Assembly: GCA_964534315.1 (NCBI GenBank)
Contig: CAZHOV010000146.1
Span: forward strand, 1 to 14,028
Length of the DNA stretch: 14,028 bases
Source: CAZHOV01 sp964534315
GTDB taxonomy: Bacteria; Bacteroidota; Bacteroidia; Chitinophagales; Saprospiraceae
Reading direction: 5' to 3'
The notes below the pieces were generated by a model. That model did no database searches, was not told the DNA's origin, and was given only the letters and a program-made list of their open reading frames with translations. Shown here in pieces: positions 6,592 through 13,846 of the stretch. Every line of letters starts with the position of its first letter. Position 1 is the first letter of the stretch. The translations under genes and the position numbers were made by a program.

Positions 6592-7308
6592 ATGGATTAC
6601 CAAAATCAAAATCAGTATTATGCTGCAGTGCCTATTGCACAAGAGACTGAAGAAACCCAAGCGGTTTTTCTTCGTCAGACTTACATGCATGTAGCACTAG
6701 CCGTATTGGCCTTTATCGCTGTTGAAGCGCTATTCCTCAATACGCCCCTTATTGTTAACATCGGCTTGTCCATGACTCAAGGTTGGACATGGCTCCTCGT
6801 TTTGGGCGGATTCATGTGGGTAACAAATATGGCTACCCGGTGGGCTGCTACTTCAACTGAAAAAAATAAACAATATCTTGCATTTGCCTTATTTATTGTT
6901 GCTGAAGCCTTCATCTTTGTCCCGCTGATCTACATCGGAATCATGGTTTCCGGTGATATGGCCCTGATCAATCAAGCAGCAGTATTGACGCTATCCCTGT
7001 TCACCGGTCTGTCGGCTGTGGTGCTGTTGACTAAAAAGGATTTCTCCTTTCTTAAGTCTGCATTGACGATCGGCTTTTTCATTGCTATCGGTCTAATTGT
7101 CGCAGGACTGTTATTTGGATTTACTTTAGGTATATGGTTCTCCTTTGCAATGGTCGTATTGGCTGCTGGTTCTATCTTGTATCAAACTTCAAACCTTTTT
7201 CAGGTTTATCATAAAGGCCAATATGTGGCTGCTTCACTAGGCTTATTTGCTTCCTTGATGCTACTCTTCTGGTACATCTTGAGCATTTTTATGAGTTCAA
7301 GTGATTAA
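6592..7308 (+). CDS. Bax inhibitor-1/YccA family multi-pass membrane protein
   Basis: The 238-residue protein has a polar N-terminus of about 28 residues (Gln/Asn-rich, MDYQNQNQYY) followed by about seven hydrophobic segments. Approximate ranges are 32-54, 62-80, 93-115, 126-146, 156-178, 181-200 and 212-234. TEETQAVFLRQTYMHVALAVLAF at the start of the first helix is the typical entry of the family, as are the VVLLTKKDFSFL loop and the final FQVYHKGQYVAASLGLFASL. Members such as E. coli YbhL and YccA sit in the inner membrane. Some eukaryotic and bacterial members conduct calcium or modulate proteolysis by FtsH, but no function can be assigned here. The gene is a single transcription unit with a long upstream region. 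It ends before a large inverted repeat and a strong terminator shared with the convergent avidin gene. Confidence 0.92.
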   Translation: MDYQNQNQYYAAVPIAQETEETQAVFLRQTYMHVALAVLAFIAVEALFLNTPLIVNIGLSMTQGWTWLLVLGGFMWVTNMATRWAATSTEKNKQYLAFALFIVAEAFIFVPLIYIGIMVSGDMALINQAAVLTLSLFTGLSAVVLLTKKDFSFLKSALTIGFFIAIGLIVAGLLFGFTLGIWFSFAMVVLAAGSILYQTSNLFQVYHKGQYVAASLGLFASLMLLFWYILSIFMSSSD

Positions 7309-7317
7309 TTTTAGTCC

Positions 7318-7423
7318 TTCTTTGACAAATTGTGTGGAATGAAAAATAGTAATCCTTGAATGCCCTTGTGGCTGAAAGGAATATTATTTTGAAATTCCAT
7401 TTTTCACAATTTTTGTCAAAGAA
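7318..7423. repeat. Imperfect long inverted repeat downstream of the BI-1 gene
   Basis: TTCTTTGACAAA-TTGTG at 7318-7334 is repeated in inverted orientation at 7405-7423 (CACAATTTTTGTCAAAGAA), with two extra bases in the right arm. An inner pair, TGGAAT (7335-7340) / ATTCCA (7394-7399), can extend the stem. The structure spans 106 bases and lies between the BI-1 stop and the palindromic terminator. A transcript could fold into a long stem-loop; a stabilising 3' structure or a small mobile-element relic are both possible. Confidence 0.5.
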
Positions 7424-7432
7424 CCACTTTTG

Positions 7433-7492
7433 TTTAAGAAGTAATAAAAAAAGGGGGCGAAATTTCGCCCCCTTTTTTTATTGCTTCTTAAA
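7433..7492. terminator. Bidirectional rho-independent terminator: 60-base near-perfect palindrome
   Basis: The palindrome is centred at 7462/7463. Its GC core, AGGGGGCGAAATTTCGCCCCC, is flanked by A7 on the left and T7 on the right, then by TAAGAAGTAAT and ATTGCTTCTTA. Only one base pair in 30 is mismatched (T at 7442). The A/T flanks supply a poly-U tail in either direction, so it can end both the BI-1 transcript and the convergent avidin transcript. It overlaps the last four codons of the avidin gene: KKQ-stop is encoded inside the right arm. Confidence 0.85.
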
Positions 7493-7906
7493 TAAATCCG
7501 CATTAGAAATAATATGCTCAAATTTAAAGTCCGTATTGGGTCTGACCAGATGAAATAGCGTCCTGATTTGCTCTTTTCCATCCTCCTCTTCCAGATAGCC
7601 CGTCCAGGAAGTAATAGAGCCATATTTGCCCCATTGTACGCTAAACGATAGTACGATCACATGATGCTGACCTTCTTTGGCCGGAGCTGTATTTGCAAAA
7701 CCAACCAACCGGTAGGTATTCCCTTCCGTCCCCAAACCGGAAATGAATGCTCCTTCAATCTGACCGGTCTCACAATCAATTTGCTCAATTGATAAAATAG
7801 AGTTGTTTGGGTTTTTCCATTTTCCCTTTAATGCTTCAAAACAATCCTCCTGAGCTACCCCTGCTACATTCCAAAAAAATAAAACAGCAAAAATCAGAAA
7901 TCTCAT
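7478..7906 (-). CDS. Secreted avidin/streptavidin-family (putative biotin-binding) protein
   Basis: The protein has 142 residues. Residues 1-18 are a signal peptide (MRFLIFAVLFFWNVAGVA|Q) for export to the periplasm or outside. The rest aligns along its length with streptavidin: GKWKNPNNSILSI with GTWYNQLGSTFIV, IEGAFISGLGTEGNTYRLVGFANTAP with the TGTYESAVGN...TGRYDSAP stretch, then SVQW, ITSWTGY and NADLFKK. Biotin-contact equivalents kept are N32 (N23), S36 (S27), S56 (S45), W92 (W79), S97 (S88), T99 (T90), W101 (W92) and D137 (D128). Changes are conservative: F54 for Y43, F118 for W108 and F129 for W120, the last being the residue donated by the neighbouring subunit. Two cysteines (C22, C45) could pair. 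No T9SS domain is present. Mature size (about 124 residues) fits the family. Biotin binding is inferred, not shown. The gene is monocistronic, divergent from an esterase gene. Confidence 0.85.
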   Translation of the reverse strand: MRFLIFAVLFFWNVAGVAQEDCFEALKGKWKNPNNSILSIEQIDCETGQIEGAFISGLGTEGNTYRLVGFANTAPAKEGQHHVIVLSFSVQWGKYGSITSWTGYLEEEDGKEQIRTLFHLVRPNTDFKFEHIISNADLFKKQ

Positions 7907-8007
7907 AAGCTTATTATTTAATCGTCTTTAAGTCATTTTTCCACTCAAACATAAAAATCTCTGTTCCTTTTACTAAATTTATTTTTTATCTCGAAAAAAT
8001 AGTTTTT
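7907..8007. promoter_or_regulatory. Short divergent promoter region between avidin and esterase genes
   Basis: These 101 bases separate the starts of two divergently transcribed genes for exported proteins. The sequence is very AT-rich with poly-A/T tracts at 7975-8005. I cannot point to a convincing TAnnTTTG element on either strand. Because both promoters must fit here, shared regulation of the two secreted products is possible. Confidence 0.4.
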
Positions 8008-9144
8008 ATGAAATACATTTTTACCCTTTTTTTATCCCTTACTTTTTTTTCTGCTTTTGCCCAATTAGTGAATTTTAGCGTACAGCATGACGGCTTAACC
8101 CGTTCTTATAGCGTCTATATTCCACCGGGATTAGACCCGCAACAAGAATACCCCTTAGTATTCAACCTGCATGGCTTAGGCTCTGACGGAGGGCAGCAAT
8201 TGTTTTACACAAGTATGAACNNNNNNNNNNACGGTGTCGCCGATACCGCCGGTTTTTTTGTTTGCTATCCAAATGGTGTAGATAATTCCTGGAATACAGG
8301 ATTTGATCCGGATAATCCGATAGACGATGTAGGCTTTATCGACTTGATGATCTCGGAAATTAGTTCAGCATATCCGGTTGATCTTTCCAAGGTATATTCC
8401 TGCGGAATGTCAAACGGAGGATACATGAGCCACTTGTTAGCTTGCGAATTGACGACTAAGATTGCTGCTGTTGCCTCGGTAACTGGCAGTATGACGCCAG
8501 AGAAATTGGCGGAATGCACTCCTGATAATCCTATCCCTGTCATGCAAATTCATGGCACGGCGGATATGGTGGTTCCTTATGACGGCAGTGCTTTTAGTGC
8601 TCCGATTGAGGATGTCGTTGACTCTTGGGTACAATATAACAACTGCAATAGCACTCCTACCGTTACTCAGGTTCCTGATATCGATCCCAATGATCTTTGT
8701 ACTGCAGAACGATTTGACTACGACGACTGCGACGAAGGAACAGCAGTTGCTTTTTACAAAGTCGACGGAGGCGGCCATACTTGGCCAGGGGCCATATTCC
8801 CGATCGGCATTACCAACCAAGACTTTAATGCCAGCGTAGAGATTTGGCGCTTCTTCAGCCAATTCCAGTCTTCAACAGCAACATCAATCGAAACATTAGC
8901 GGAGCAAACAGCTCAGGTAGCGGTATTTCCCAATCCTGTTCAGGAGGAATTAACTATTACGGTTGAAGAGGGTTCCATAAAAGTGGTGGAAGTCTTTAAT
9001 TCCATGGGGCAGCTTATACTTTCAGAGAATATCGGGGAGAGCCAAAGGGCCTCTTTAAATACAAACAGCTGGAATACAGGAATGTACATTTTCAAAATTT
9101 ATTCTTCCAACGATATATCAACCCATAAAATTATTAAAAACTAA
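8008..9144 (+). CDS. Secreted PHB-depolymerase/feruloyl-esterase-like alpha/beta hydrolase with T9SS sorting domain
   Basis: The 378-codon frame contains ten N. Residues 1-18 are a signal peptide (MKYIFTLFLSLTFFSAFA|Q). The LpqC/PHB-depolymerase-type esterase domain runs from about 20 to 286: RSYSVYIPPG, FNLHGLGSDG (oxyanion region), nucleophile S135 in GMSNGG, acid D186 in HGTADMVVPY, and H257 in GGGHTWPG. A C-terminal domain (about 305-378) begins AVFPNPVQEELTI and ends GMYIFKIYS...HKIIKN. This is the type-A sorting signal that sends proteins across the outer membrane by T9SS, usually to be cleaved and anchored or released. The likely role is hydrolysis of an extracellular ester, such as a polyester or a plant/algal cell-wall ester; the substrate is not predictable. 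Cys are frequent (132, 146, 170, 213, 231, 241), suiting disulfides outside the cell. The reading frame is kept across the N run. Confidence 0.88.
   Translation: MKYIFTLFLSLTFFSAFAQLVNFSVQHDGLTRSYSVYIPPGLDPQQEYPLVFNLHGLGSDGGQQLFYTSMNXXXXGVADTAGFFVCYPNGVDNSWNTGFDPDNPIDDVGFIDLMISEISSAYPVDLSKVYSCGMSNGGYMSHLLACELTTKIAAVASVTGSMTPEKLAECTPDNPIPVMQIHGTADMVVPYDGSAFSAPIEDVVDSWVQYNNCNSTPTVTQVPDIDPNDLCTAERFDYDDCDEGTAVAFYKVDGGGHTWPGAIFPIGITNQDFNASVEIWRFFSQFQSSTATSIETLAEQTAQVAVFPNPVQEELTITVEEGSIKVVEVFNSMGQLILSENIGESQRASLNTNSWNTGMYIFKIYSSNDISTHKIIKN
8221..8230. other. Assembly gap (10 N) inside the esterase gene
   Basis: Ten undetermined bases follow codon 71 (SMN) and precede GVADTAGFF. The left flank ends in AAC and the right flank begins ACGG, so the two share a 2-base overlap, AC. 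Merging them gives SMNGVADTAGFF in frame, which fits the family pattern MNxVADTAGF with no insertion. The N run is therefore probably an arbitrary spacer, not ten real bases. Confidence 0.8.
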
Positions 9145-9200
9145 ATCTGCGATTTACCGCCTATCCCGTTTTATCCGTGTTCAATCCTGTAACAATTGCG

Positions 9201-9208
9201 TATATTCG
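9201..9208 (+). promoter_or_regulatory. Tentative Bacteroidota -7 promoter element (TATATTCG)
   Basis: TATATTCG matches the Bacteroidota -7 consensus TAnnTTTG in all but one fixed position and lies 22 bases upstream of the amidohydrolase ATG, giving a short AT-rich leader. No clear -33 TTG is seen at the proper distance. The call rests on one hexamer-sized match and is weak. Confidence 0.25.
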
Positions 9209-9230
9209 CGTAATTAAAATCTAAGATGAT

Positions 9231-12200
9231 ATGCTACGGATAAAAAAACTCTACACACTGTTGCTTTTGATGTTTTGTGCAGTTGCTTTGCTTGCCCAAG
9301 ACAAGAATAAAGAAGAAAAATGGGATGTCAACAATCCGCCGGGACCTCACAAGGAAATTGAATTCACCGTTAATGAAGGTACCTGGATGAACCTGGACGT
9401 AAGTCCGGACGATCAAACAATCGTCTTTGACCTGATGGGCGATATCTATCAGATTCCTATGACTGGCGGAACGGCTAAAGCGCTTCGCACCGGCCTTGCT
9501 TATGAGGTACAGCCGCGATTTAGCCCCGATGGCGAGAAAATCCTCTTTACCAGCGATGCCGGCGGAGGCGATAATGTCTGGGTGATGGATAACAAGGGTG
9601 AAAATGCCAAACAAATCACCAAAGAAAGCTTCCGCTTATTAAATAATGCAGTCTGGATGCCCGATGGTATGCACTTTGTTGCCCGAAAGCATTTTACTTC
9701 AACCCGCTCTTTGGGAGCAGGAGAAATGTGGTTATATCACATTGCCGGAGGCGAAGGTATCCAACTGACCAAACGCAAAAATGACCAGCAGGATGTCAAC
9801 GAGCCTTGCATGTCTCCTGATGGCCGCTATTTATATTACAGCGAAGATATGTATCCAGGCGGTTATTTTCAGTACAATAAAGATCCTAACGATCAGATCT
9901 ATGCGATCTACCAATACGACCGGGAAACGGGTAAGAAAAAGCAAATTACCGGTGGCCCCGGCGGAGCTTGCCGCCCTCAGATTTCACATGACGGAAAAAA
10001 GCTGGCTTTTGTGAGGAGAGTACGCACGAAATCTGTCCTTTTTATTCACGATCTGGAAACCGGCCAGGAATTTCCACTTTTCGATGGGTTGTCTAAAGAT
10101 CAACAGGAAGCCTGGGCTATTTTTGGCGTGTATACAGGTTTCGACTGGACTTCCGATGATAAAAATATTGTCATTTGGGGAGAAGGAAAATTATGGAAGG
10201 TGGATACGGAATCGGGAGATGCTTCAGAGATCCCCTTTACGGTAACTGCCAGGCACAAAGTAGCCGAAACGGTCAAGTTTAAAAAGGTGGTAGCTCCCGA
10301 GTCCTTTAAGGTACAAATGATCCGACAGCTTGCTACTGCTCCGGGAGGAGATTATGCCATTTTTAATGCGGTTGGTCACCTTTGGAAGGTCAACCTCCCT
10401 AATGGCAAACCAGAACGGCTAACCAGTGATGAGCATTTCGAATTCGAACCTTCCTTCTCAGCCAATGGGAAACAGCTGGTATATGTAAGTTGGGATGATG
10501 AGCAAATGGGTGCCGTTCATGTGCGCAACCTCGTCACCGGCGTAACAAAAAAAATCACCGAAAAGAAAGGCATCTACCGAACGCCCAAATTTTCGCCTGA
10601 CGGCTCACAAATCGTCTTTCGCAAAGAAGGAGGAAATACGCACCAGGGCTACACCTTTAGCAAAGATGCCGGCATCTATGTCATTCCTGCCGGAGGCGGA
10701 GAGCGGCAGTTAGTGACCAAAGAAGGTGAATATCCAATATTTAGTGCTGACGGCAAGAAAGTTTTCTATCAAACTGGAGGCTACCTGTTTGGTGCGTTAA
10801 CTAAGAATTACAAAAGCAAGCATTTGGAATCCAAAGAAGAACAGACGCTATTTACCGGCAAATATGTCACCCGGTTCGTACCCAGTCCGGACAATAAATG
10901 GATTGCCTTTACTGAATTGTATAAAGTGTACATCGCTCCTATGCCTATGCATGGGCAAACCGTCGGACTTTCCGCCAAAACAAAGGCTGTTCCGGTTGCT
11001 CAGGTAGCCAGAGACGCTGGTTTAGCGCTGCACTGGTCGGCAGATAGCAAAAAACTGCATTGGACCCTGGGCAATCAATATTTCTCAGAAGAATTAACCA
11101 ACCGATTTCAGTTTCTGGAAGGTGCTGCAGATAGTATTCCACCCATAGACACTACCGGTCTTGTCATTGACCTGGAATTACAAACCAACAAACCCAGTGG
11201 CAAGATTGCCTTTACCAATGCCCGCATCATCACCATGGACGGCGATAAGGTGATTGAAAACGGAACGATTATTATTAACCAGAATAAGATCCAAAAGATT
11301 GGAGAAGCCGGAAAAACGAAAATTCCTTCGGGAGCTAAGGTTTATGACCTGGAAGGCAAAACGATCATGCCTGGCATCGTCGATGTACATGCCCATCTCG
11401 GTGCTTTTCGTTTTGGCTTAAGCCCCCAGAAGCACTGGCAATATTATGCCAACCTGGCCTACGGGATCACGACCACACACGATCCCTCCTCCAATAGTGA
11501 GATGACCTTCTCCCAGTCTGAAATGGTACAGGCAGGTATCATGACTGGCCCAAGGATATATAGTACCGGTACTATTTTGTACGGCGCAGACGGAGACTTC
11601 AAAGCAGTCGTCAACAATCTGGATGACGCCCGCTCTGCCATCCGAAGAACCAAAGCGCTGGGATCATTTACCGTTAAGTCTTACAACCAGCCCCGACGAG
11701 AACAGCGCCAGCAGGTGATACAAGCTGCCCGCGAATATGGCATCATGGTATATCCGGAAGGTGGTTCCTTCTTCTACCATAATATGTCGATGGTTGCAGA
11801 CGGCCATACCAGTGTAGAGCATAACATCCCTGTCGCTCCTCTTTACGACGATGTCATAAAATTCTGGAGTCAGACCGGCACCGCCAATACCCCGACGTTG
11901 ATCGTTAACTATGGCGGTATCAACGGCGAATATTACTGGTACCAAAAGACCAATGTCTGGGAAAAAGAACGCTTATTGGCGTTTACGCCGAGGAGTGTGG
12001 TCGATTCCCGGTCACGCCACCGGATGATGATCCCGGATGAAGAATATGAAAACGGACATATTTTGACGTCTAAATCCTGTACGAAACTACAGCGAGCGGG
12101 CGTAGATGTTTGCCTGGGCTCTCATGGTCAATTACAGGGACTCGGTGCGCATTGGGAATTATGGATGCTCCACCAAGGGGGTATGACCAATATGGAAGCG

Positions 12201-12512
12201 CTCCGATCGGCAACAATCAATGGAGCAAGATATATCGGCATGGAAGAAGAGATTGGATCGCTTGAAGAAGGCAAACTTGCTGATCTCATCGTTCTTGACG
12301 GCAATCCGTTAGAAGATATTTATGATACCGAAAACGTGGTATATACCATGATCAATGGCCGGCTTTATGATGCAGCTACCATGAACGAAATTGGTAATTA
12401 CGACAACCAACGCACCCAATTTTACTGGGAGATGGAAGGGAGCGGAAATGCCTATCCGTTTTTTGAAAAAACCGGTAGTTTTATGCGTCCGCAGTGTAGC
12501 TGTCGGCATTGA
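9231..12512 (+). CDS. Secreted TolB-like beta-propeller/amidohydrolase fusion protein
   Basis: The protein has 1093 residues. A signal peptide covers residues 1-22 (MLRIKKLYTLLLLMFCAVALLA|Q). Residues about 40-640 carry WD40-like PD40 repeats, visible as RFSPDGEKILFTSD, CMSPDGRYLYYSED, QISHDGKKLAFVRR, SFSANGKQLVYVSW, KFSPDGSQIVFRKE and PSPDNKWIAFTE, which form one or two propellers. The amidohydrolase domain (about 655-1075) follows: KTIMPGIVDVHAHLG with metal ligands H720/H722, K816 in TVKSYNQ, H864 in SVEHN, then CLGSHGQLQGLGAHWELW (H965), and closing LEEGKLADLIVLDGNPL. The classic metal-binding Asp of GTD is replaced by Ser-His, which I recall as usual in this subfamily. It ends in an unusual PQCSCRH with no T9SS domain, so a periplasmic location is likely. 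The substrate is unknown; peptidase- or imidazolonepropionase-like hydrolysis is inferred. It probably has its own promoter. Confidence 0.9.
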   Translation: MLRIKKLYTLLLLMFCAVALLAQDKNKEEKWDVNNPPGPHKEIEFTVNEGTWMNLDVSPDDQTIVFDLMGDIYQIPMTGGTAKALRTGLAYEVQPRFSPDGEKILFTSDAGGGDNVWVMDNKGENAKQITKESFRLLNNAVWMPDGMHFVARKHFTSTRSLGAGEMWLYHIAGGEGIQLTKRKNDQQDVNEPCMSPDGRYLYYSEDMYPGGYFQYNKDPNDQIYAIYQYDRETGKKKQITGGPGGACRPQISHDGKKLAFVRRVRTKSVLFIHDLETGQEFPLFDGLSKDQQEAWAIFGVYTGFDWTSDDKNIVIWGEGKLWKVDTESGDASEIPFTVTARHKVAETVKFKKVVAPESFKVQMIRQLATAPGGDYAIFNAVGHLWKVNLPNGKPERLTSDEHFEFEPSFSANGKQLVYVSWDDEQMGAVHVRNLVTGVTKKITEKKGIYRTPKFSPDGSQIVFRKEGGNTHQGYTFSKDAGIYVIPAGGGERQLVTKEGEYPIFSADGKKVFYQTGGYLFGALTKNYKSKHLESKEEQTLFTGKYVTRFVPSPDNKWIAFTELYKVYIAPMPMHGQTVGLSAKTKAVPVAQVARDAGLALHWSADSKKLHWTLGNQYFSEELTNRFQFLEGAADSIPPIDTTGLVIDLELQTNKPSGKIAFTNARIITMDGDKVIENGTIIINQNKIQKIGEAGKTKIPSGAKVYDLEGKTIMPGIVDVHAHLGAFRFGLSPQKHWQYYANLAYGITTTHDPSSNSEMTFSQSEMVQAGIMTGPRIYSTGTILYGADGDFKAVVNNLDDARSAIRRTKALGSFTVKSYNQPRREQRQQVIQAAREYGIMVYPEGGSFFYHNMSMVADGHTSVEHNIPVAPLYDDVIKFWSQTGTANTPTLIVNYGGINGEYYWYQKTNVWEKERLLAFTPRSVVDSRSRHRMMIPDEEYENGHILTSKSCTKLQRAGVDVCLGSHGQLQGLGAHWELWMLHQGGMTNMEALRSATINGARYIGMEEEIGSLEEGKLADLIVLDGNPLEDIYDTENVVYTMINGRLYDAATMNEIGNYDNQRTQFYWEMEGSGNAYPFFEKTGSFMRPQCSCRH

Positions 12513-12522
12513 TTTTTGCTTT

Positions 12523-12555
12523 AAGTGCGGCACACCTGCGAGGTGTGCCGCACTT
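12523..12555. terminator. 15-bp perfect-stem hairpin between convergent genes (bidirectional terminator or dispersed repeat)
   Basis: The arms AAGTGCGGCACACCT and AGGTGTGCCGCACTT enclose loop GCG, starting 10 bases after the amidohydrolase stop. It has no poly-T after it, so it is not a textbook rho-independent terminator. Its place between two convergent genes (the next stop is at 12611) argues for a transcript-end role in both directions. The core resembles the hairpin at 243-255 in 11 of 13 positions, which hints at a REP-like family. Confidence 0.65.
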
Positions 12556-12610
12556 ACTTTACATTCGCGAAAATCCGCCCAACCCACTTCAATAGCGTTC
12601 CATCCTGATC

Positions 12611-13846
12611 TCATTGTTTAACAACCGGAATAACCTCAACCTTATCTTCCCAGACACCTCTTACCCAATACGTTCCATTTGCCCAATCTTCAACACTGAT
12701 TTCTAATACGTCTACCCTGCTCAAGACTTCTATTATTTGTCCATTCCCGTTCAACACCTCTACCCTACCTGGCTGATTAAGACCCGTATTTTGGATGATT
12801 AGCACTTCTGAAACAGGGTTTGGATAGATGGTCAATAATAGCTCTTTTTCAATCTCCTCTGCCGCTACCGTTTGGGTGCTCTCATACCATCTGTAGGCTC
12901 GCATCAAATCAGCTACTATTGGAGCATGGTCCCAGGAAATAATCGTCCCGTCATTATCCTGCATAGCGATACTAATGTCTTTGTCAGGAAAATACCAGGC
13001 TGAAGAGGCGTAGGAAAGATCACCACCATGTCCATACGCCCATTCACCGTCATACTTTCGGCGCATAACGCCCATACCATAAGCCGTATTTCCGGGGAAT
13101 TGAGAAGTAGGAAGAAAAGAATGCATCTCTTGCATAGTGGCTTCTTCAAATATGGCCCCACTTTGGGATTGGTAGATCCATTCTGCTAGATCACCAGGTG
13201 TAAAAAAAAGCATCCCGGTGCCGCTACTGAAGATAATAAGGACTCCCAAAGGATGAAGTTGTCATGATAATCAACTAAGTTGCCATTCCCTGAGATATCT
13301 AACCATAGATGCCCAACCTGAGATTGCCAGGGTTCTGCAAAAGGCAAAAAGGTATTATCCAAACCCAGTGGATTGACAAATCGATTGCGGATTTCTTCGT
13401 GGAACGGATTTCCGGTAATGCATTCTATAATGATAGCTAAAAGGGTGTAGTTGGAATTACTGTAGGAAAAGGAGGATCCGGCGAAAAATAGCGGTTCATT
13501 GATAAATTCCGAAAGCACCTCTTCATGAGTGTAATTTACATTTGGTTGGAAAGAAATAGTAGTGGAAAAATCAGGATGTTCGGTAAAATTAAACACACCA
13601 CTTTGATGGCGTAACAATTGACGAACAGTAATATTGGTATCGATATGCTGGAATTGAATCCCCCATTTATGTAAGCTATCGTCGAGCGATAGTAATCCCT
13701 CCTCATAGAGGTCCATGATGGTCGCCGCCACAAGGGTTTTGGCAATACTTCCCATGCAAAGGCGATGTTCAGGAGTTAGGATGCCGGTAGAATCATTGGC
13801 CGAAATTCCCACGGCACTGGTCCAAATATCGCCATCAGGCAGCCTT
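12611..13846 (-). pseudogene. Serine beta-lactamase-family hydrolase with T9SS sorting domain; frameshifted and 5'-truncated
   Basis: Two overlapping frames together give about 410 residues of a class C beta-lactamase/DD-peptidase-like protein. The upstream frame (13846 down to about 13205) starts LPDGDIWTSAVGIS and has the nucleophile motif SIAK (in MGSIAKTL), YSN (in FSYSNSNY) and LLRHQSG. The downstream frame has TPGDLAEW and YGHGGDLSYAS (the HxG-type third motif). It ends with a T9SS domain starting LLLTIYPNPVSEVLI and closing GTYWVRGVW. The frames differ by one base; the most likely site is the T8 run (A8 on the plus strand, 13202-13209), where one extra T gives AAPGCFFFTPGDLAEW. The signal peptide and first 40-70 residues are missing: the frame meets TAA just inside an inserted element at 13847. 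Such secreted enzymes act on varied esters and amides; antibiotic resistance should not be assumed. Confidence 0.85.

Noticed and set aside
7356..7623. Two opposite-strand open frames that both read LRSNKKRGRNFAPFF
   Set aside because: The shared peptide is a by-product of the palindromic terminator, which reads almost the same on both strands. The frames also run over the avidin gene.
8265..8862. Open frames opposite or within the esterase gene
   Set aside because: They are shadows of the esterase coding sequence, which has the signal peptide, catalytic triad and T9SS domain in one frame.
12525..12560. CRISPR repeat or tRNA from the strong hairpin
   Set aside because: There is a single palindrome with no spacer-repeat array and no cloverleaf.
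12611..13846. Antibiotic-resistance beta-lactamase
   Set aside because: The motifs are those of the broad serine beta-lactamase/esterase family. The T9SS domain and sequence character point to an extracellular hydrolase, and the gene is broken.
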